Positions 1 through 7,930 of a stretch of DNA of 64,000 nucleotides are shown here, in pieces. Source of the DNA: JAKACA01 sp050744865 (GTDB lineage Bacteria > Actinomycetota > Acidimicrobiia > Acidimicrobiales > Bog-793). The translations under genes were made by a program, and so were the position numbers. The first letter of the stretch is position 1; the number at the start of each line of letters is the position of its first letter. The DNA lies in assembly GCA_050744865.1 (NCBI GenBank), contig JBOGHW010000077.1, forward strand, positions 1 through 64,000, given 5' to 3'. A model generated the notes under the pieces. The model ran no database searches. It was not told the DNA's origin and was given only the letters and a program-made list of their open reading frames with translations.

Positions 1-123
1 TGCCAGCCGGCCCAAGGCCCCGAGCTTGTCAGCTCGAGCAGCCTCGCCTACGGCGGCGAGTCCTTCGACCTCGGGCTCACCATCGACAGCCTCCTGTGCA
101 GGGCCGGCAAGATGGAGTGCTAG
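1..123 (+). CDS. C-terminal fragment of an unidentified protein
   Basis: The window opens inside a reading frame that runs 40 codons to a TAG at 121-123. The visible tail is Ser- and Gly-rich and holds two Cys near its end, including the final residue (ending GKMEC). It is too short to assign to a family. It converges on the DUF151 gene with only six bases between the two stops. The frame is open and has the G/C-ending codons of its neighbours, but the fragment could be chance. No function is proposed. Confidence 0.4.
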   Translation, partial: CQPAQGPELVSSSSLAYGGESFDLGLTIDSLLCRAGKMEC

Positions 124-129
124 GAGAAG

Positions 130-666
130 TTAGTTCGCCCCACCCGCCGCGCCGCCTGCCCGGTCGAGGACGTCGGGATCGGCGAGTATCGGCACGCGTA
201 GCGGGTGGCGGAGCGCCAGGGCGACAGCGTCAGAGGGCCGGCAATCGAGCGTCTTGACGCCACCCGGGCCCGAGATGGTGATCTCGGCGGTGTACATTCC
301 GCCCTGCACGTCGGTGATCTTCACCATGTCGAGCGTGAGGTTGAACTGCTCCAGCATGCGAACCATGAGTTCGTGGGTGAGGGGGCGGGGCGTGGCCATC
401 TGCCTGGCGGCGTAGCCGATGGCGATCCCCTCCGGACCGCCGATCGGGATGCGCAGCTCCCGGTATGGCACCTCCTGCTCCTGCAGCACCACCACCGGGT
501 GCGTAGACGGCAGGGTTAGCACGACGTCCACGAATTCCATCAACGCCATCGCCGGCGGTGGTTCGATGTCAAGCTGTTCCTCGTCCACCGGCGCACTGTC
601 GTCGACCTCAGGCTCGGTTGGCTCGTCCACGGTTGGCTCGTCCACGGTTGGCTCGACTGCACTCAT
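130..666 (-). CDS. Bifunctional nuclease family protein (DUF151/BFN)
   Basis: A 178-residue protein. Residues about 40-165 match the DUF151/bifunctional nuclease domain, with the conserved PIGGPEGIAI and CRPSDAVALAL segments. This single-domain family occurs widely in actinobacteria and is proposed to act on nucleic acid; the activity here is inferred. The first 38 residues are an acidic, Pro-rich tail in which a VDEPT-like unit is repeated, encoded by short direct DNA repeats, and are probably disordered. The ATG overlaps the stop of the upstream rodA by four bases, so the two are probably translationally coupled. Confidence 0.85.
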   Translation of the reverse strand: MSAVEPTVDEPTVDEPTEPEVDDSAPVDEEQLDIEPPPAMALMEFVDVVLTLPSTHPVVVLQEQEVPYRELRIPIGGPEGIAIGYAARQMATPRPLTHELMVRMLEQFNLTLDMVKITDVQGGMYTAEITISGPGGVKTLDCRPSDAVALALRHPLRVPILADPDVLDRAGGAAGGAN

Positions 667-1826
667 CGGTGCACCTGCCTACGCATCTCGACGTTTGCCA
701 CGAGCCCGACCGTAGCGAAGAACGCGAAGGAGGCGGAGCCGCCGTAGCTGATGAACGGCAGGGGGATGCCTGTGATCGGCATGATGCCGATGGTCATGCC
801 GACATTCTCGAAGACCGAGAAGGCGACGAATGCGAGCGCGCCTGCGCAAACGAGCCTGCCGAAGGGGTCACGGGCCGTCTGGGCGGCCCGCAGGCACCTG
901 AACGTCATGACCCCGAATAAGCCGATCATCACGGCGGCTCCCACGAAGCCGAGCTGCTCGCCGACGGCTGAGAAGATGAAGTCGTCGACCTGGTTGGGTA
1001 TGAAGCCGAGGTTCGTGGCAAGGCCGTTGAAAAGGCCGGTCCCCCGGAATCCCCCTGCAGAGATCGACTCCTTGGACTGCGTCAGGTCATAGTTGCTTCC
1101 CTGCTGATTCTTGCTTTGGTGCAGGAAGCTCGTGATCCGCTGCAGTTGGTACTGATCGAGGAGGTGCAGGTGCACGACTGCGAGGACAGCGCCGATTGCC
1201 AGGACCCCGAGCACCGCCAGGTACCGGACCCGCACTCCGGCCGCCAGGAGCATCGCCGCCAACGTGACCGTCATGATGATCGTGGTGCCAAGGTCAGGCT
1301 GCTTGTAGACGAGCAGGAGCGGCACGATAGCGAGCAACAACAAGGCCAGGAACTCACGGAGCTCCAGAACCCCCTTACGATGGCTGCAGTACGTCGCGAA
1401 GGCGATGATCAAACCGATCGCCGCGAATTCGGACGGCTGCAGCTGCAGCGCGCCAAGCTGGTACCAGCGTTCGGCACCAAGCGCACGCTTGCCCACGACG
1501 AACACTCCGGCGAGCGACAGCACTATCAGGCCGTAGATCGGGTACCCGTATTCCCTGAACCGCGAGTAGTCGATCATCATCACCACTGCCATGATTACGA
1601 CGCCGAGCAGCATCCAGACGGCTTGGCGCTCGGCGTAGTAGTCGCCGTACTCCGTCCGGGTGGCCGAATAGACCATCAGCACACCCAGCAGACCGAGCGC
1701 GAAAGCGCTGGCCACAAGCGGATAGTCAACATGGCGGAGGACTACAAGCAGGGGGTGGCGCTCTCGTCTGCCCACCGTGAACTCGTGCCCGGTCAGTGGG
1801 GCAGCCACGGCGACAGGATAGGCCAC
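663..1826 (-). CDS. rodA: RodA/FtsW-family peptidoglycan glycosyltransferase
   Basis: A 387-residue polytopic membrane protein of the SEDS family, with about ten hydrophobic segments. It shows conserved loops such as QPSEFAAIGLI and the SAGGFRGTGLFNG region that precedes the catalytic Asp loop. SEDS proteins polymerise lipid II into glycan strands with a class B penicillin-binding protein. RodA serves elongation and FtsW division; RodA is favoured because no ftsQ or mur genes lie nearby, but FtsW cannot be excluded. The start is a GTG 50 bases after aroE. A stronger GAGGTGATG sequence lies upstream, but its frame closes quickly. The stop overlaps the start of the DUF151 gene. Confidence 0.85.
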   Translation of the reverse strand: MAYPVAVAAPLTGHEFTVGRRERHPLLVVLRHVDYPLVASAFALGLLGVLMVYSATRTEYGDYYAERQAVWMLLGVVIMAVVMMIDYSRFREYGYPIYGLIVLSLAGVFVVGKRALGAERWYQLGALQLQPSEFAAIGLIIAFATYCSHRKGVLELREFLALLLLAIVPLLLVYKQPDLGTTIIMTVTLAAMLLAAGVRVRYLAVLGVLAIGAVLAVVHLHLLDQYQLQRITSFLHQSKNQQGSNYDLTQSKESISAGGFRGTGLFNGLATNLGFIPNQVDDFIFSAVGEQLGFVGAAVMIGLFGVMTFRCLRAAQTARDPFGRLVCAGALAFVAFSVFENVGMTIGIMPITGIPLPFISYGGSASFAFFATVGLVANVEMRRQVHR

Positions 1827-1876
1827 GCACTGCGGGGGGCCGTCATCACCTCACTGCGCCGTGACCTGCCGCCGTG

Positions 1877-2848
1877 TCAGTGCACGCCCGGCGGCACCCC
1901 CAAGCGGACCGCCCGTTTCATCTCCTCAACCGAAGGCCGGGAGCCGCTCCAGATCTCGATCTGGGCGGCCGCCTGATGCACCAGCATGCCCAGCCCGTTG
2001 GCCGTCTCCGCCCCGTTGGAGGCGGCCTGCATGCGCCACTCGGTCACCAGCGGGTCGTACACGAGATCCATCACGACTTGGCCCGGCCCGAACTTCGATC
2101 CGTCGACGAGCGGCTGGTCTGGCTCCGCCGGGGGATCGGACAGGTCCGGACGCGCCGGGAGGATCCCCGGCCGGGGTGGTCGGCCCCGGACCGGTCGCCT
2201 CTCGAATGGCCGCATGCCGACAGGCGTGGCATTGACCACCAGGTCGGCGTCGTATATCTCCTCCGCCTTGGCGACTCGACCGACGCCAGCCGGAGCAAGC
2301 TGAGCCGCACGGTAGGCCGTTGCGGCAGTCCGGTTCACCACGAGGATCTCCCGCGCCCCGGCGTCGGCCAGGGCCGCCACGATCGACCGGGCCGCTCCGC
2401 CGGCGCCGAGGATGCCGCACCGTTTGCCCGCCGGATCGAACGACGCCCAGTCTCGCAGATCGGCCAGGAAGCCGGCCCCGTCGGTGCTGTCCGCCATCAC
2501 CTCACGTCCATAGAACGTGATCGTGTTTGCGGCCCCCAGGCGGCGCACTAGGGCGCTGCGCTTGGTCGCCAGCTTGGCGACCGCCTCCTTGTGGGGCATT
2601 GTGACCGACAGCCCGACCATCCCCAGGGCACGGGCTCCCTCGATGGCAGCGGCCAAGTCGTCCGGCCTCACCTCGAAGGCAGCGTAGATCCAGTCCAAGC
2701 CGAGGCCCTGGTAGGCCGCGTTGTGCAGCCTCGGCGACAGGGAGTGACGGACGGGGTCACCGATAACGCCAGCCAGGCGCGTCGTGCCGGACGGGGCGAT
2801 CGCCCGCGCCCGCACCCGTGGCTCCCGCCCTTCCGCCGCAGGACTCAC
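1877..2848 (-). CDS. aroE: Shikimate dehydrogenase
   Basis: Catalyses NADPH-dependent reduction of 3-dehydroshikimate to shikimate in aromatic amino acid synthesis. The protein is 323 residues, longer than the usual 270-290 because of an extra N-terminal tail of about 22 residues and a Pro/Arg-rich insert near residues 230-250. Visible motifs: the substrate loop GDPVRHSLSPRLHNAA, the catalytic Lys in VTMPHKEAV, NTI and STDGAGF further on, and the Rossmann motif GAGGAARSIVAAL, then NATPVGM. The GTG start overlaps the ruvX stop by four bases (GTGA), so the gene is coupled to ruvX. Confidence 0.92.
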   Translation of the reverse strand: MSPAAEGREPRVRARAIAPSGTTRLAGVIGDPVRHSLSPRLHNAAYQGLGLDWIYAAFEVRPDDLAAAIEGARALGMVGLSVTMPHKEAVAKLATKRSALVRRLGAANTITFYGREVMADSTDGAGFLADLRDWASFDPAGKRCGILGAGGAARSIVAALADAGAREILVVNRTAATAYRAAQLAPAGVGRVAKAEEIYDADLVVNATPVGMRPFERRPVRGRPPRPGILPARPDLSDPPAEPDQPLVDGSKFGPGQVVMDLVYDPLVTEWRMQAASNGAETANGLGMLVHQAAAQIEIWSGSRPSVEEMKRAVRLGVPPGVH

Positions 2849-3264
2849 CCTCGGGCCTCCAGCCAGGCGGCCAGCATGACGGCCGCCGCCTCGGCGTCGA
2901 TCCCCTGACGGCTGCGTTGGCGATGGGGGCCGGCTGCGCGATCTCGGCGCAGGCGAGCCGCCTGTACGGTCGTGAGGCGCTCGTCGAACGTCGCGACCGG
3001 GACCGCGACGACGCGGCGAAGCGCAGCCACCTCCGTCTCGGCGGCCATTGCGGCTCGCCCTTTCGCTCCGCTCAACGACAGCGGCATACCGACCACGAGG
3101 ATCTCCCCACCTACTTCCGACACGAGCCCGGCAACTGCAAGGCGATCCCGTTCCACGTCACCGCTTCGCTCGATCACCGTGTAAGGGGTCGCAAGCACAC
3201 CACGCGAGTCGCTGACTGCCACACCTATGCGGCGCTCACCGAGATCGATACCCACTGCCCTCAC
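2845..3264 (-). CDS. ruvX: RuvX/YqgF Holliday-junction resolvase-like protein
   Basis: A 139-residue RNase H-fold protein of the YqgF family. The N-terminal GIDLGERRIGVAVSD carries the first catalytic Asp, the second strand is LVVGMPLSL.G, and FDERLTT and IDAEAAAVML supply the remaining acidic positions. The family acts in Holliday-junction or 16S rRNA 5'-end processing. It sits 46 bases after alaS and overlaps aroE. An alaS-yqgF-aroE order is common in bacteria, which supports the call. Confidence 0.92.
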   Translation of the reverse strand: MRAVGIDLGERRIGVAVSDSRGVLATPYTVIERSGDVERDRLAVAGLVSEVGGEILVVGMPLSLSGAKGRAAMAAETEVAALRRVVAVPVATFDERLTTVQAARLRRDRAAGPHRQRSRQGIDAEAAAVMLAAWLEARG

Positions 3265-3310
3265 CGTACGGTCCTCACCATACGACTCTGCGGGCGGCGG
3301 CGCCTGGCCG

Positions 3311-5926
3311 TCATGCCTCGAGCAACGCCTTCAGCCGCTCGAGAGCGTCCGGGATGCCGCCGGGCTGCTTGCCTCCGGCCGTGGCCAGCTCGGCCGAGCC
3401 TCCGCCGCCTCCGCCGACGGCTTTGGCGGCCTCGGACGCCACCCTGCCCGCGTGGAGCCCCGAGTCCTTACCGACCGCCACCACAAGGCTCACCCTGCCG
3501 TCGCCGGGGGCGCCGACAAGGGCGACACCACGCACGCCGCTGCGATCCCTGACGCCGAGCGCCAAGTCACGCAGCTCACCAGGCTCCAGACCGTCGCGGC
3601 GCGCTACCACGATGCCCCCGTTGCCCGCCGCCTCGGCCGCCAGTCCAACGGCGTCGTGGCCCGACTGCGCCAACCGCAGTCCTCTGATCTCGTCCTCGAT
3701 CGCCCGTCCTCGACTGGCCAGGCGTGCGGCGGCGGCCGGGACCTCGCCTGGCGTCGTCTGGAGCGCCTCGGCTGCGGACTGGAGAACTCGTTCGCTCTCG
3801 CGCATCACGTCGATGGTGGCGGTCCCGGTGACAGCTTCGATGCGCCGGGTGTTCGCCCCGATCGACCGCTCGGAGACGATCCGGATCGGCCCGATCATCC
3901 CGAGCGCCGCCACGTGCGTACCTCCGCACAGCTCGACCGAGCCGGAACCGGCTCGGACCATGCGGACGCGCTCGCCGTACTTGTCGCCGAAAAAGGCAAT
4001 GGCGCCCGAGGCCTCGGCCTCGGCCTTGGAAGTGACCACGGTGTCGACGTGGTGGTCACGCAGGATCTCGTCCATGACAAGGTCCTCGATGACCGTCATC
4101 TCCTCGGGGGTGACAGGCCCGAAGTGGTTGAAGTCAAAACGCAGCCTGTCCTTGGCCACCAACGACCCATGCTGGCGGACGTGGTCGCCGAGCACCTTGC
4201 GTAGTGCCCAGTGGAGCAGGTGCGTGCCGGTGTGGTTACGGCGGATTGCGTCCCTGCGATCGGCGTCGATGGCGGCTGTCGCCTCTGCGCCCGGCTCGAT
4301 GGCGCCGTCGGCGACGTAACCGAGATGGCGGATCAACCCGTCGGCGACCGAAGTGGTGTCGATCACCCTGAAGCAGCCTGCAGGCGTTGTTATCTCGCCG
4401 GTGTCTCCCACCTGCCCGCCACCCTCGGCGTAGAACGGGGTGCGGTCCAAGAAGACCTCGAGCAGGTCGGAGCCGGCCGGAGCCGACTCCCCGTCGACGT
4501 TCTCGAAGCCTGCCGGCGCAGAGCTCTTCAACACCGCCAGCACCCGCCCCTCGGCTCGGTAGTCCGTGTAGCCGAGGAACTCGGTGGCACCGTGCTCTGC
4601 GCGCAGCCGCTGCCACTCCACCTCGATCTCGTCGGGCCTGGCACTTCTCTTGGCTGCTTCTCGCGACTGTTGCCGCTGAGCCTCCATCGCCTGTGAGAAG
4701 CCGGCCTCGTCGACCTCGACGCCACGGTCGGCTGCGATCTCGGCCGTCAGCTCGTAGGGGAACCCGAATGTGTCGTGCAACTTGAAGGCGACGTCGCCCG
4801 GGATCGTCACGAGCCCGCCCGACAGCTCGGCTTCGAGCAAGTTGCTGCCCTGGCGCAGCGTGCGCAGGAACGCCTCCTCCTCGTGGGCGCATACCTTCTT
4901 GATGCGGTCGGCGTCGCGACCGAGCTTTGGGTAGTCGTCGCCCATCGTGTCGATCACTGCGTCTATGAGAACCGGGGTCACCAAGCCTGTGCTGCCCAAC
5001 TGGTTGGCACGCAGGACGGCGCGCCGCAGCAGACGGCGCAGGACGTACCCGCGGCCTTCGTTGGACGGGAAGACGCCGTCGGCCACGGTGAAGGTGAAGG
5101 CGCGGCTGTGGTCGCCGATCACCCGCAGGCCGGTCTCGATCTTGCCACCCTCGGCCAGGGAGCGACCCGTGAGTCGTTGGGCCGTCTCCACAACGGGGGC
5201 GATGCAGTCGATCGCCTGGATGTTGGGGACACCCTGCAGCACGGTGAGCAGGCGCTCGAGGCCAGAGCCGGTGTCGATGTTCTTCTTGGGCAGTTCCGAC
5301 AGCGTGCCGTCGGCCGCCCGGTAGTTCTGCATGAACACGAGGTTCCAAATCTCGGGGTACCTGTCGGAGTCGTCCACCGCCGGCCCGCCGCCCGGCCCGA
5401 AGTCCGGACCGCGATCGAAGAAGATCTCCGAGTCAGGACCACAGGGGCCGACGTCGCCCATCTGCCAGGTGTTCTCCTCGTCGAGCCGCTGCACGCGCTC
5501 GGCGGGGATTGCCGTCGTCGAGGGCCAGATCTCCGCGGCCTCGTCGTCGGTCAGGTGGACCGTGACCCAGAGGCGAGAAGGGTCGAAGCCGAGCACCTCG
5601 GTCACGAACTCGAAGGACCACGGGATGGCCTTCTCCTTGAAGTAGTCGCCGAAGGAGAAGTTGCCGAGCATCTCGAAGAACGTGCAGTGCCTCGCAGTCG
5701 TGCCCACGACCTCGATATCACTTGTCCGCAGGCAGGGCTGGATCGTGGCGGCACGGGGCACGGGGGCGGTCGCCTCCCCGGTGAAGTAGTCCTTGAACTG
5801 CACCATCCCGGCGATGTTGAACAGGATCGTCGGGTCGTTCGGCACGAGGCTGGCCGCCGGCATCACAGCATGCCCGCGGGCCACGAAGAAGTCCGTGAAC
5901 GCCTTGCGGAGTTGGGATGCTTGCAT
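3311..5926 (-). CDS. alaS: Alanyl-tRNA synthetase
   Basis: An 871-residue cytosolic enzyme charging tRNA-Ala. The class II aminoacylation core is at residues about 1-250, with TILFNIAGMVQFKDYF and the RHCTFFEMLGNFSFGDYFK block. The editing domain carries the zinc-site pattern HTGTHLLHWAL and later ELCGGTHV. The C-terminal C-Ala region ends in a Gly-rich stretch (AVGGGGGGSAELATAGG). Full length for the family. The ATG follows rarA by 27 bases, and ruvX and aroE follow, indicating one long minus-strand operon. Confidence 0.97.
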   Translation of the reverse strand: MQASQLRKAFTDFFVARGHAVMPAASLVPNDPTILFNIAGMVQFKDYFTGEATAPVPRAATIQPCLRTSDIEVVGTTARHCTFFEMLGNFSFGDYFKEKAIPWSFEFVTEVLGFDPSRLWVTVHLTDDEAAEIWPSTTAIPAERVQRLDEENTWQMGDVGPCGPDSEIFFDRGPDFGPGGGPAVDDSDRYPEIWNLVFMQNYRAADGTLSELPKKNIDTGSGLERLLTVLQGVPNIQAIDCIAPVVETAQRLTGRSLAEGGKIETGLRVIGDHSRAFTFTVADGVFPSNEGRGYVLRRLLRRAVLRANQLGSTGLVTPVLIDAVIDTMGDDYPKLGRDADRIKKVCAHEEEAFLRTLRQGSNLLEAELSGGLVTIPGDVAFKLHDTFGFPYELTAEIAADRGVEVDEAGFSQAMEAQRQQSREAAKRSARPDEIEVEWQRLRAEHGATEFLGYTDYRAEGRVLAVLKSSAPAGFENVDGESAPAGSDLLEVFLDRTPFYAEGGGQVGDTGEITTPAGCFRVIDTTSVADGLIRHLGYVADGAIEPGAEATAAIDADRRDAIRRNHTGTHLLHWALRKVLGDHVRQHGSLVAKDRLRFDFNHFGPVTPEEMTVIEDLVMDEILRDHHVDTVVTSKAEAEASGAIAFFGDKYGERVRMVRAGSGSVELCGGTHVAALGMIGPIRIVSERSIGANTRRIEAVTGTATIDVMRESERVLQSAAEALQTTPGEVPAAAARLASRGRAIEDEIRGLRLAQSGHDAVGLAAEAAGNGGIVVARRDGLEPGELRDLALGVRDRSGVRGVALVGAPGDGRVSLVVAVGKDSGLHAGRVASEAAKAVGGGGGGSAELATAGGKQPGGIPDALERLKALLEA

Positions 5927-5953
5927 GGGAGGGGGCTCGTTTCTTAGAGGGGA

Positions 5954-7327
5954 CTACGGGCCTTCCAAGCCGGCACCTGCGTCGAGATCGCCTCGGCGCT
6001 CCCGCCACCTCTTGGCGAGGTTGCCTTCCGCACCGTGGCTCCTCGGCACGTAGTACCGCTGCCCGGAGAGCTCCTTCGGGAGGTATTCCTGCTCGACATA
6101 CCCCCTCGGGTCATCGTGAGGATACTCGTAGCCGATACCCGACCCGATCGCCGCAGCGCCGTAGTAACCCGAGCCCCTGAGGTGCGCCGGCACGTCGGCG
6201 AAAGGCCCGTCCTTCACTGCCGCCTGGGCCTCCCAGATGGCGACGGCGGCGCTGTTGGACTTAGGAGCCAGGCAGAGGTGGATCACCGCCTGGCTGAGGT
6301 TGTAACTGGCCTCCGGCAGGCCAACCAACTCGACGGCCGTGGCGGCGGCCGACGCCACGACGAGCGACATCGGATCGGCCATCCCGACGTCTTCGCTCGC
6401 CAGTATGGCGAGACGACGGGCGATGAAGCGCGGGTCCTCGCCGACCTCGAGCAAGCGGGCCAACCAGTAGACGCCGGCGTCCGGGTCCGAGCCACGAACG
6501 CTCTTTATCAGTGCCGACACCAGGTTGTAGTGCTCCTCGGTGCCATGGCGGAACGCCCGCATCGACCTCGCCTGGTCGACGTGGGACGCCTCGACCAGGA
6601 CGCGACCGCCCCGCCCGCCGCCCTGGCCGGCAAGGGCGATCGCCACCTCGACGACAGTCAAGGCCACGCGAGCATCCCCCGAGGCCAGGTCAGCGATGAG
6701 GTCGAGAGCCTCGTCTGTCGCCTCGGCCTGCTCGGCGGCCAAGGCACGCTTGGCCACGCGGTGGACCTCATCGTCGGTGAGAGGCTCGAAGCGCCAGAGC
6801 GTCGACCTGCTCAGCAGCGGTGTGTTGAGAGCGAAGAACGGGTTCTCGGTCGTGGCGCCGATGAGCACGACGACGCCATCTTCCACGCCGTGCAACAGCG
6901 CGTCCTGCTGCGCCTTGTTGAAGCGATGAACCTCGTCCAGGAACATGATCGTGCCGGTACCCGACTCCCCGAGCGCCTGACGGGCCGACTCGAGCTCGGC
7001 CCGGACGTCCTTCACACCGGCGTCCACCGCCGACAAGGCCCGGAAACGGCGTTTGGTGTGCAGGGCGACGAGCCGTGCGACCGACGTCTTGCCCGTTCCA
7101 GGTGGGCCGTAGAAGACCGCCGACGAGAGCCTGTCGGCCTCGACGATGGTGCGCAACGGGGCTCCCCGTGCCAGCAGGTGCGCCTGGCCGACCACATCGT
7201 CGAGCGACTGGGGTCGCATCCGGGCTGCCAGGGGTGCTCGCTTGGCCAGCTCGGCCTCAGCGGCTCCTTCAAACAGGTTGCGGCTCGCTCCGGCAGCACC
7301 GGACGGCCGTCGGGTCGGGCTCACCAC
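5954..7327 (-). CDS. rarA: Replication-associated recombination protein A (RarA/MgsA AAA+ ATPase)
   Basis: A AAA+ clamp-loader-like ATPase that acts at stalled replication forks. Visible: Walker A GPPGTGKTS, Walker B IMFLDEVHRFNKAQQDALL, sensor GATTENPFFALN, and the MgsA C-terminal region (EDVGMADP, GSGYYGAAAIGSGIGYEYPHD). The frame is open up to 7408, but family alignment and a GTG-GTG pair at 7322-7327 suggest starting there. This gives about 457 residues, beginning just before the conserved LFEGA and PLAARMRP segments. It is read into alaS. Confidence 0.93.
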   Translation of the reverse strand: MVSPTRRPSGAAGASRNLFEGAAEAELAKRAPLAARMRPQSLDDVVGQAHLLARGAPLRTIVEADRLSSAVFYGPPGTGKTSVARLVALHTKRRFRALSAVDAGVKDVRAELESARQALGESGTGTIMFLDEVHRFNKAQQDALLHGVEDGVVVLIGATTENPFFALNTPLLSRSTLWRFEPLTDDEVHRVAKRALAAEQAEATDEALDLIADLASGDARVALTVVEVAIALAGQGGGRGGRVLVEASHVDQARSMRAFRHGTEEHYNLVSALIKSVRGSDPDAGVYWLARLLEVGEDPRFIARRLAILASEDVGMADPMSLVVASAAATAVELVGLPEASYNLSQAVIHLCLAPKSNSAAVAIWEAQAAVKDGPFADVPAHLRGSGYYGAAAIGSGIGYEYPHDDPRGYVEQEYLPKELSGQRYYVPRSHGAEGNLAKRWRERRGDLDAGAGLEGP

Positions 7328-7494
7328 CCGACCGTCACACCAGGCGGCCTCGGTGTCAAGCGCGCCGGCAGGAGGCCTCCGAAAAAAAGAGCCGGGTCGC
7401 GACCCCAACGGGCCACGAGCCGTTGCACACTTGACAACAGCCGGCCGAGGCAGTCGCCACTGTGCGGCCGACGGAGGATGCAGAAGGGACAGAA

Positions 7495-7890
7495 ATGGAC
7501 AAGCCGGTCAGGACAAACAAGCTGGTGCCCGCTTCGCAGACGATCGGGGCAGTACCCTCCGAGGCACTGCATCCCCTCATGCACTCCCTATTGACGTTCG
7601 GGCTGGTCCACCGCGTCGAGGATGCCGACGACGGCCACCACTGGCAGCTCACCGACGCAGCCGAGCAGCGCCTCGACCACCTGACGGCCCCTCTCGACCG
7701 CTCGGCTGCCGTGCTCGCCTATCTCGACCACTGGTGCGCGCGCTGTCGCCAGCAGCGTCTCACGCACCTCATCGACGGCCGATACCTGTGCCCGGACTGC
7801 GAACGCCTCGAGAGGGAGCCGGCCATGCAGGCAACCGCGCGGCCCGAGAGGCGCTGGGAGCGGCCCCTGCGGTCGCACAGGGCGCTGTGA
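7495..7890 (+). CDS. Small putative zinc-ribbon protein, unidentified
   Basis: A 131-residue predicted protein on the plus strand, between the divergent rarA and the convergent aspS. The start chosen is the ATG at 7495, preceded by AGAAGGGA at 7484-7491. The N-terminal half resembles a small helical or winged-helix region (HPLMHSLLTFGLVHRVED). Residues about 82-104 hold a CxxC-x17-CxxC pattern (CARC ... CPDC), typical of a zinc ribbon. The tail is basic. G/C-ending codon use resembles the neighbouring genes. It is not recognised as a named family. A shadow ORF remains possible. Confidence 0.6.
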   Translation: MDKPVRTNKLVPASQTIGAVPSEALHPLMHSLLTFGLVHRVEDADDGHHWQLTDAAEQRLDHLTAPLDRSAAVLAYLDHWCARCRQQRLTHLIDGRYLCPDCERLEREPAMQATARPERRWERPLRSHRAL

Positions 7891-7930
7891 TGCGTGCCCG
7901 GCGGTGACAGCTGCCGGGCGCTGACACAAC

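Noticed and set aside
605..660. Short direct repeats (TCCACGGTTGGCTCG-like) in the DUF151 gene
   Set aside because: They encode the acidic VDEPT tail in frame and are not part of a CRISPR or mobile element.
7371..7405. Palindromes GGAGGCCTCC and GGGTCGCGACCC around an A-tract upstream of rarA
   Set aside because: The T-run on the minus strand is separated from the GGGTCGCGACCC hairpin by five bases and the hairpin has no loop; no gene ends just upstream, so a terminator is not convincing.
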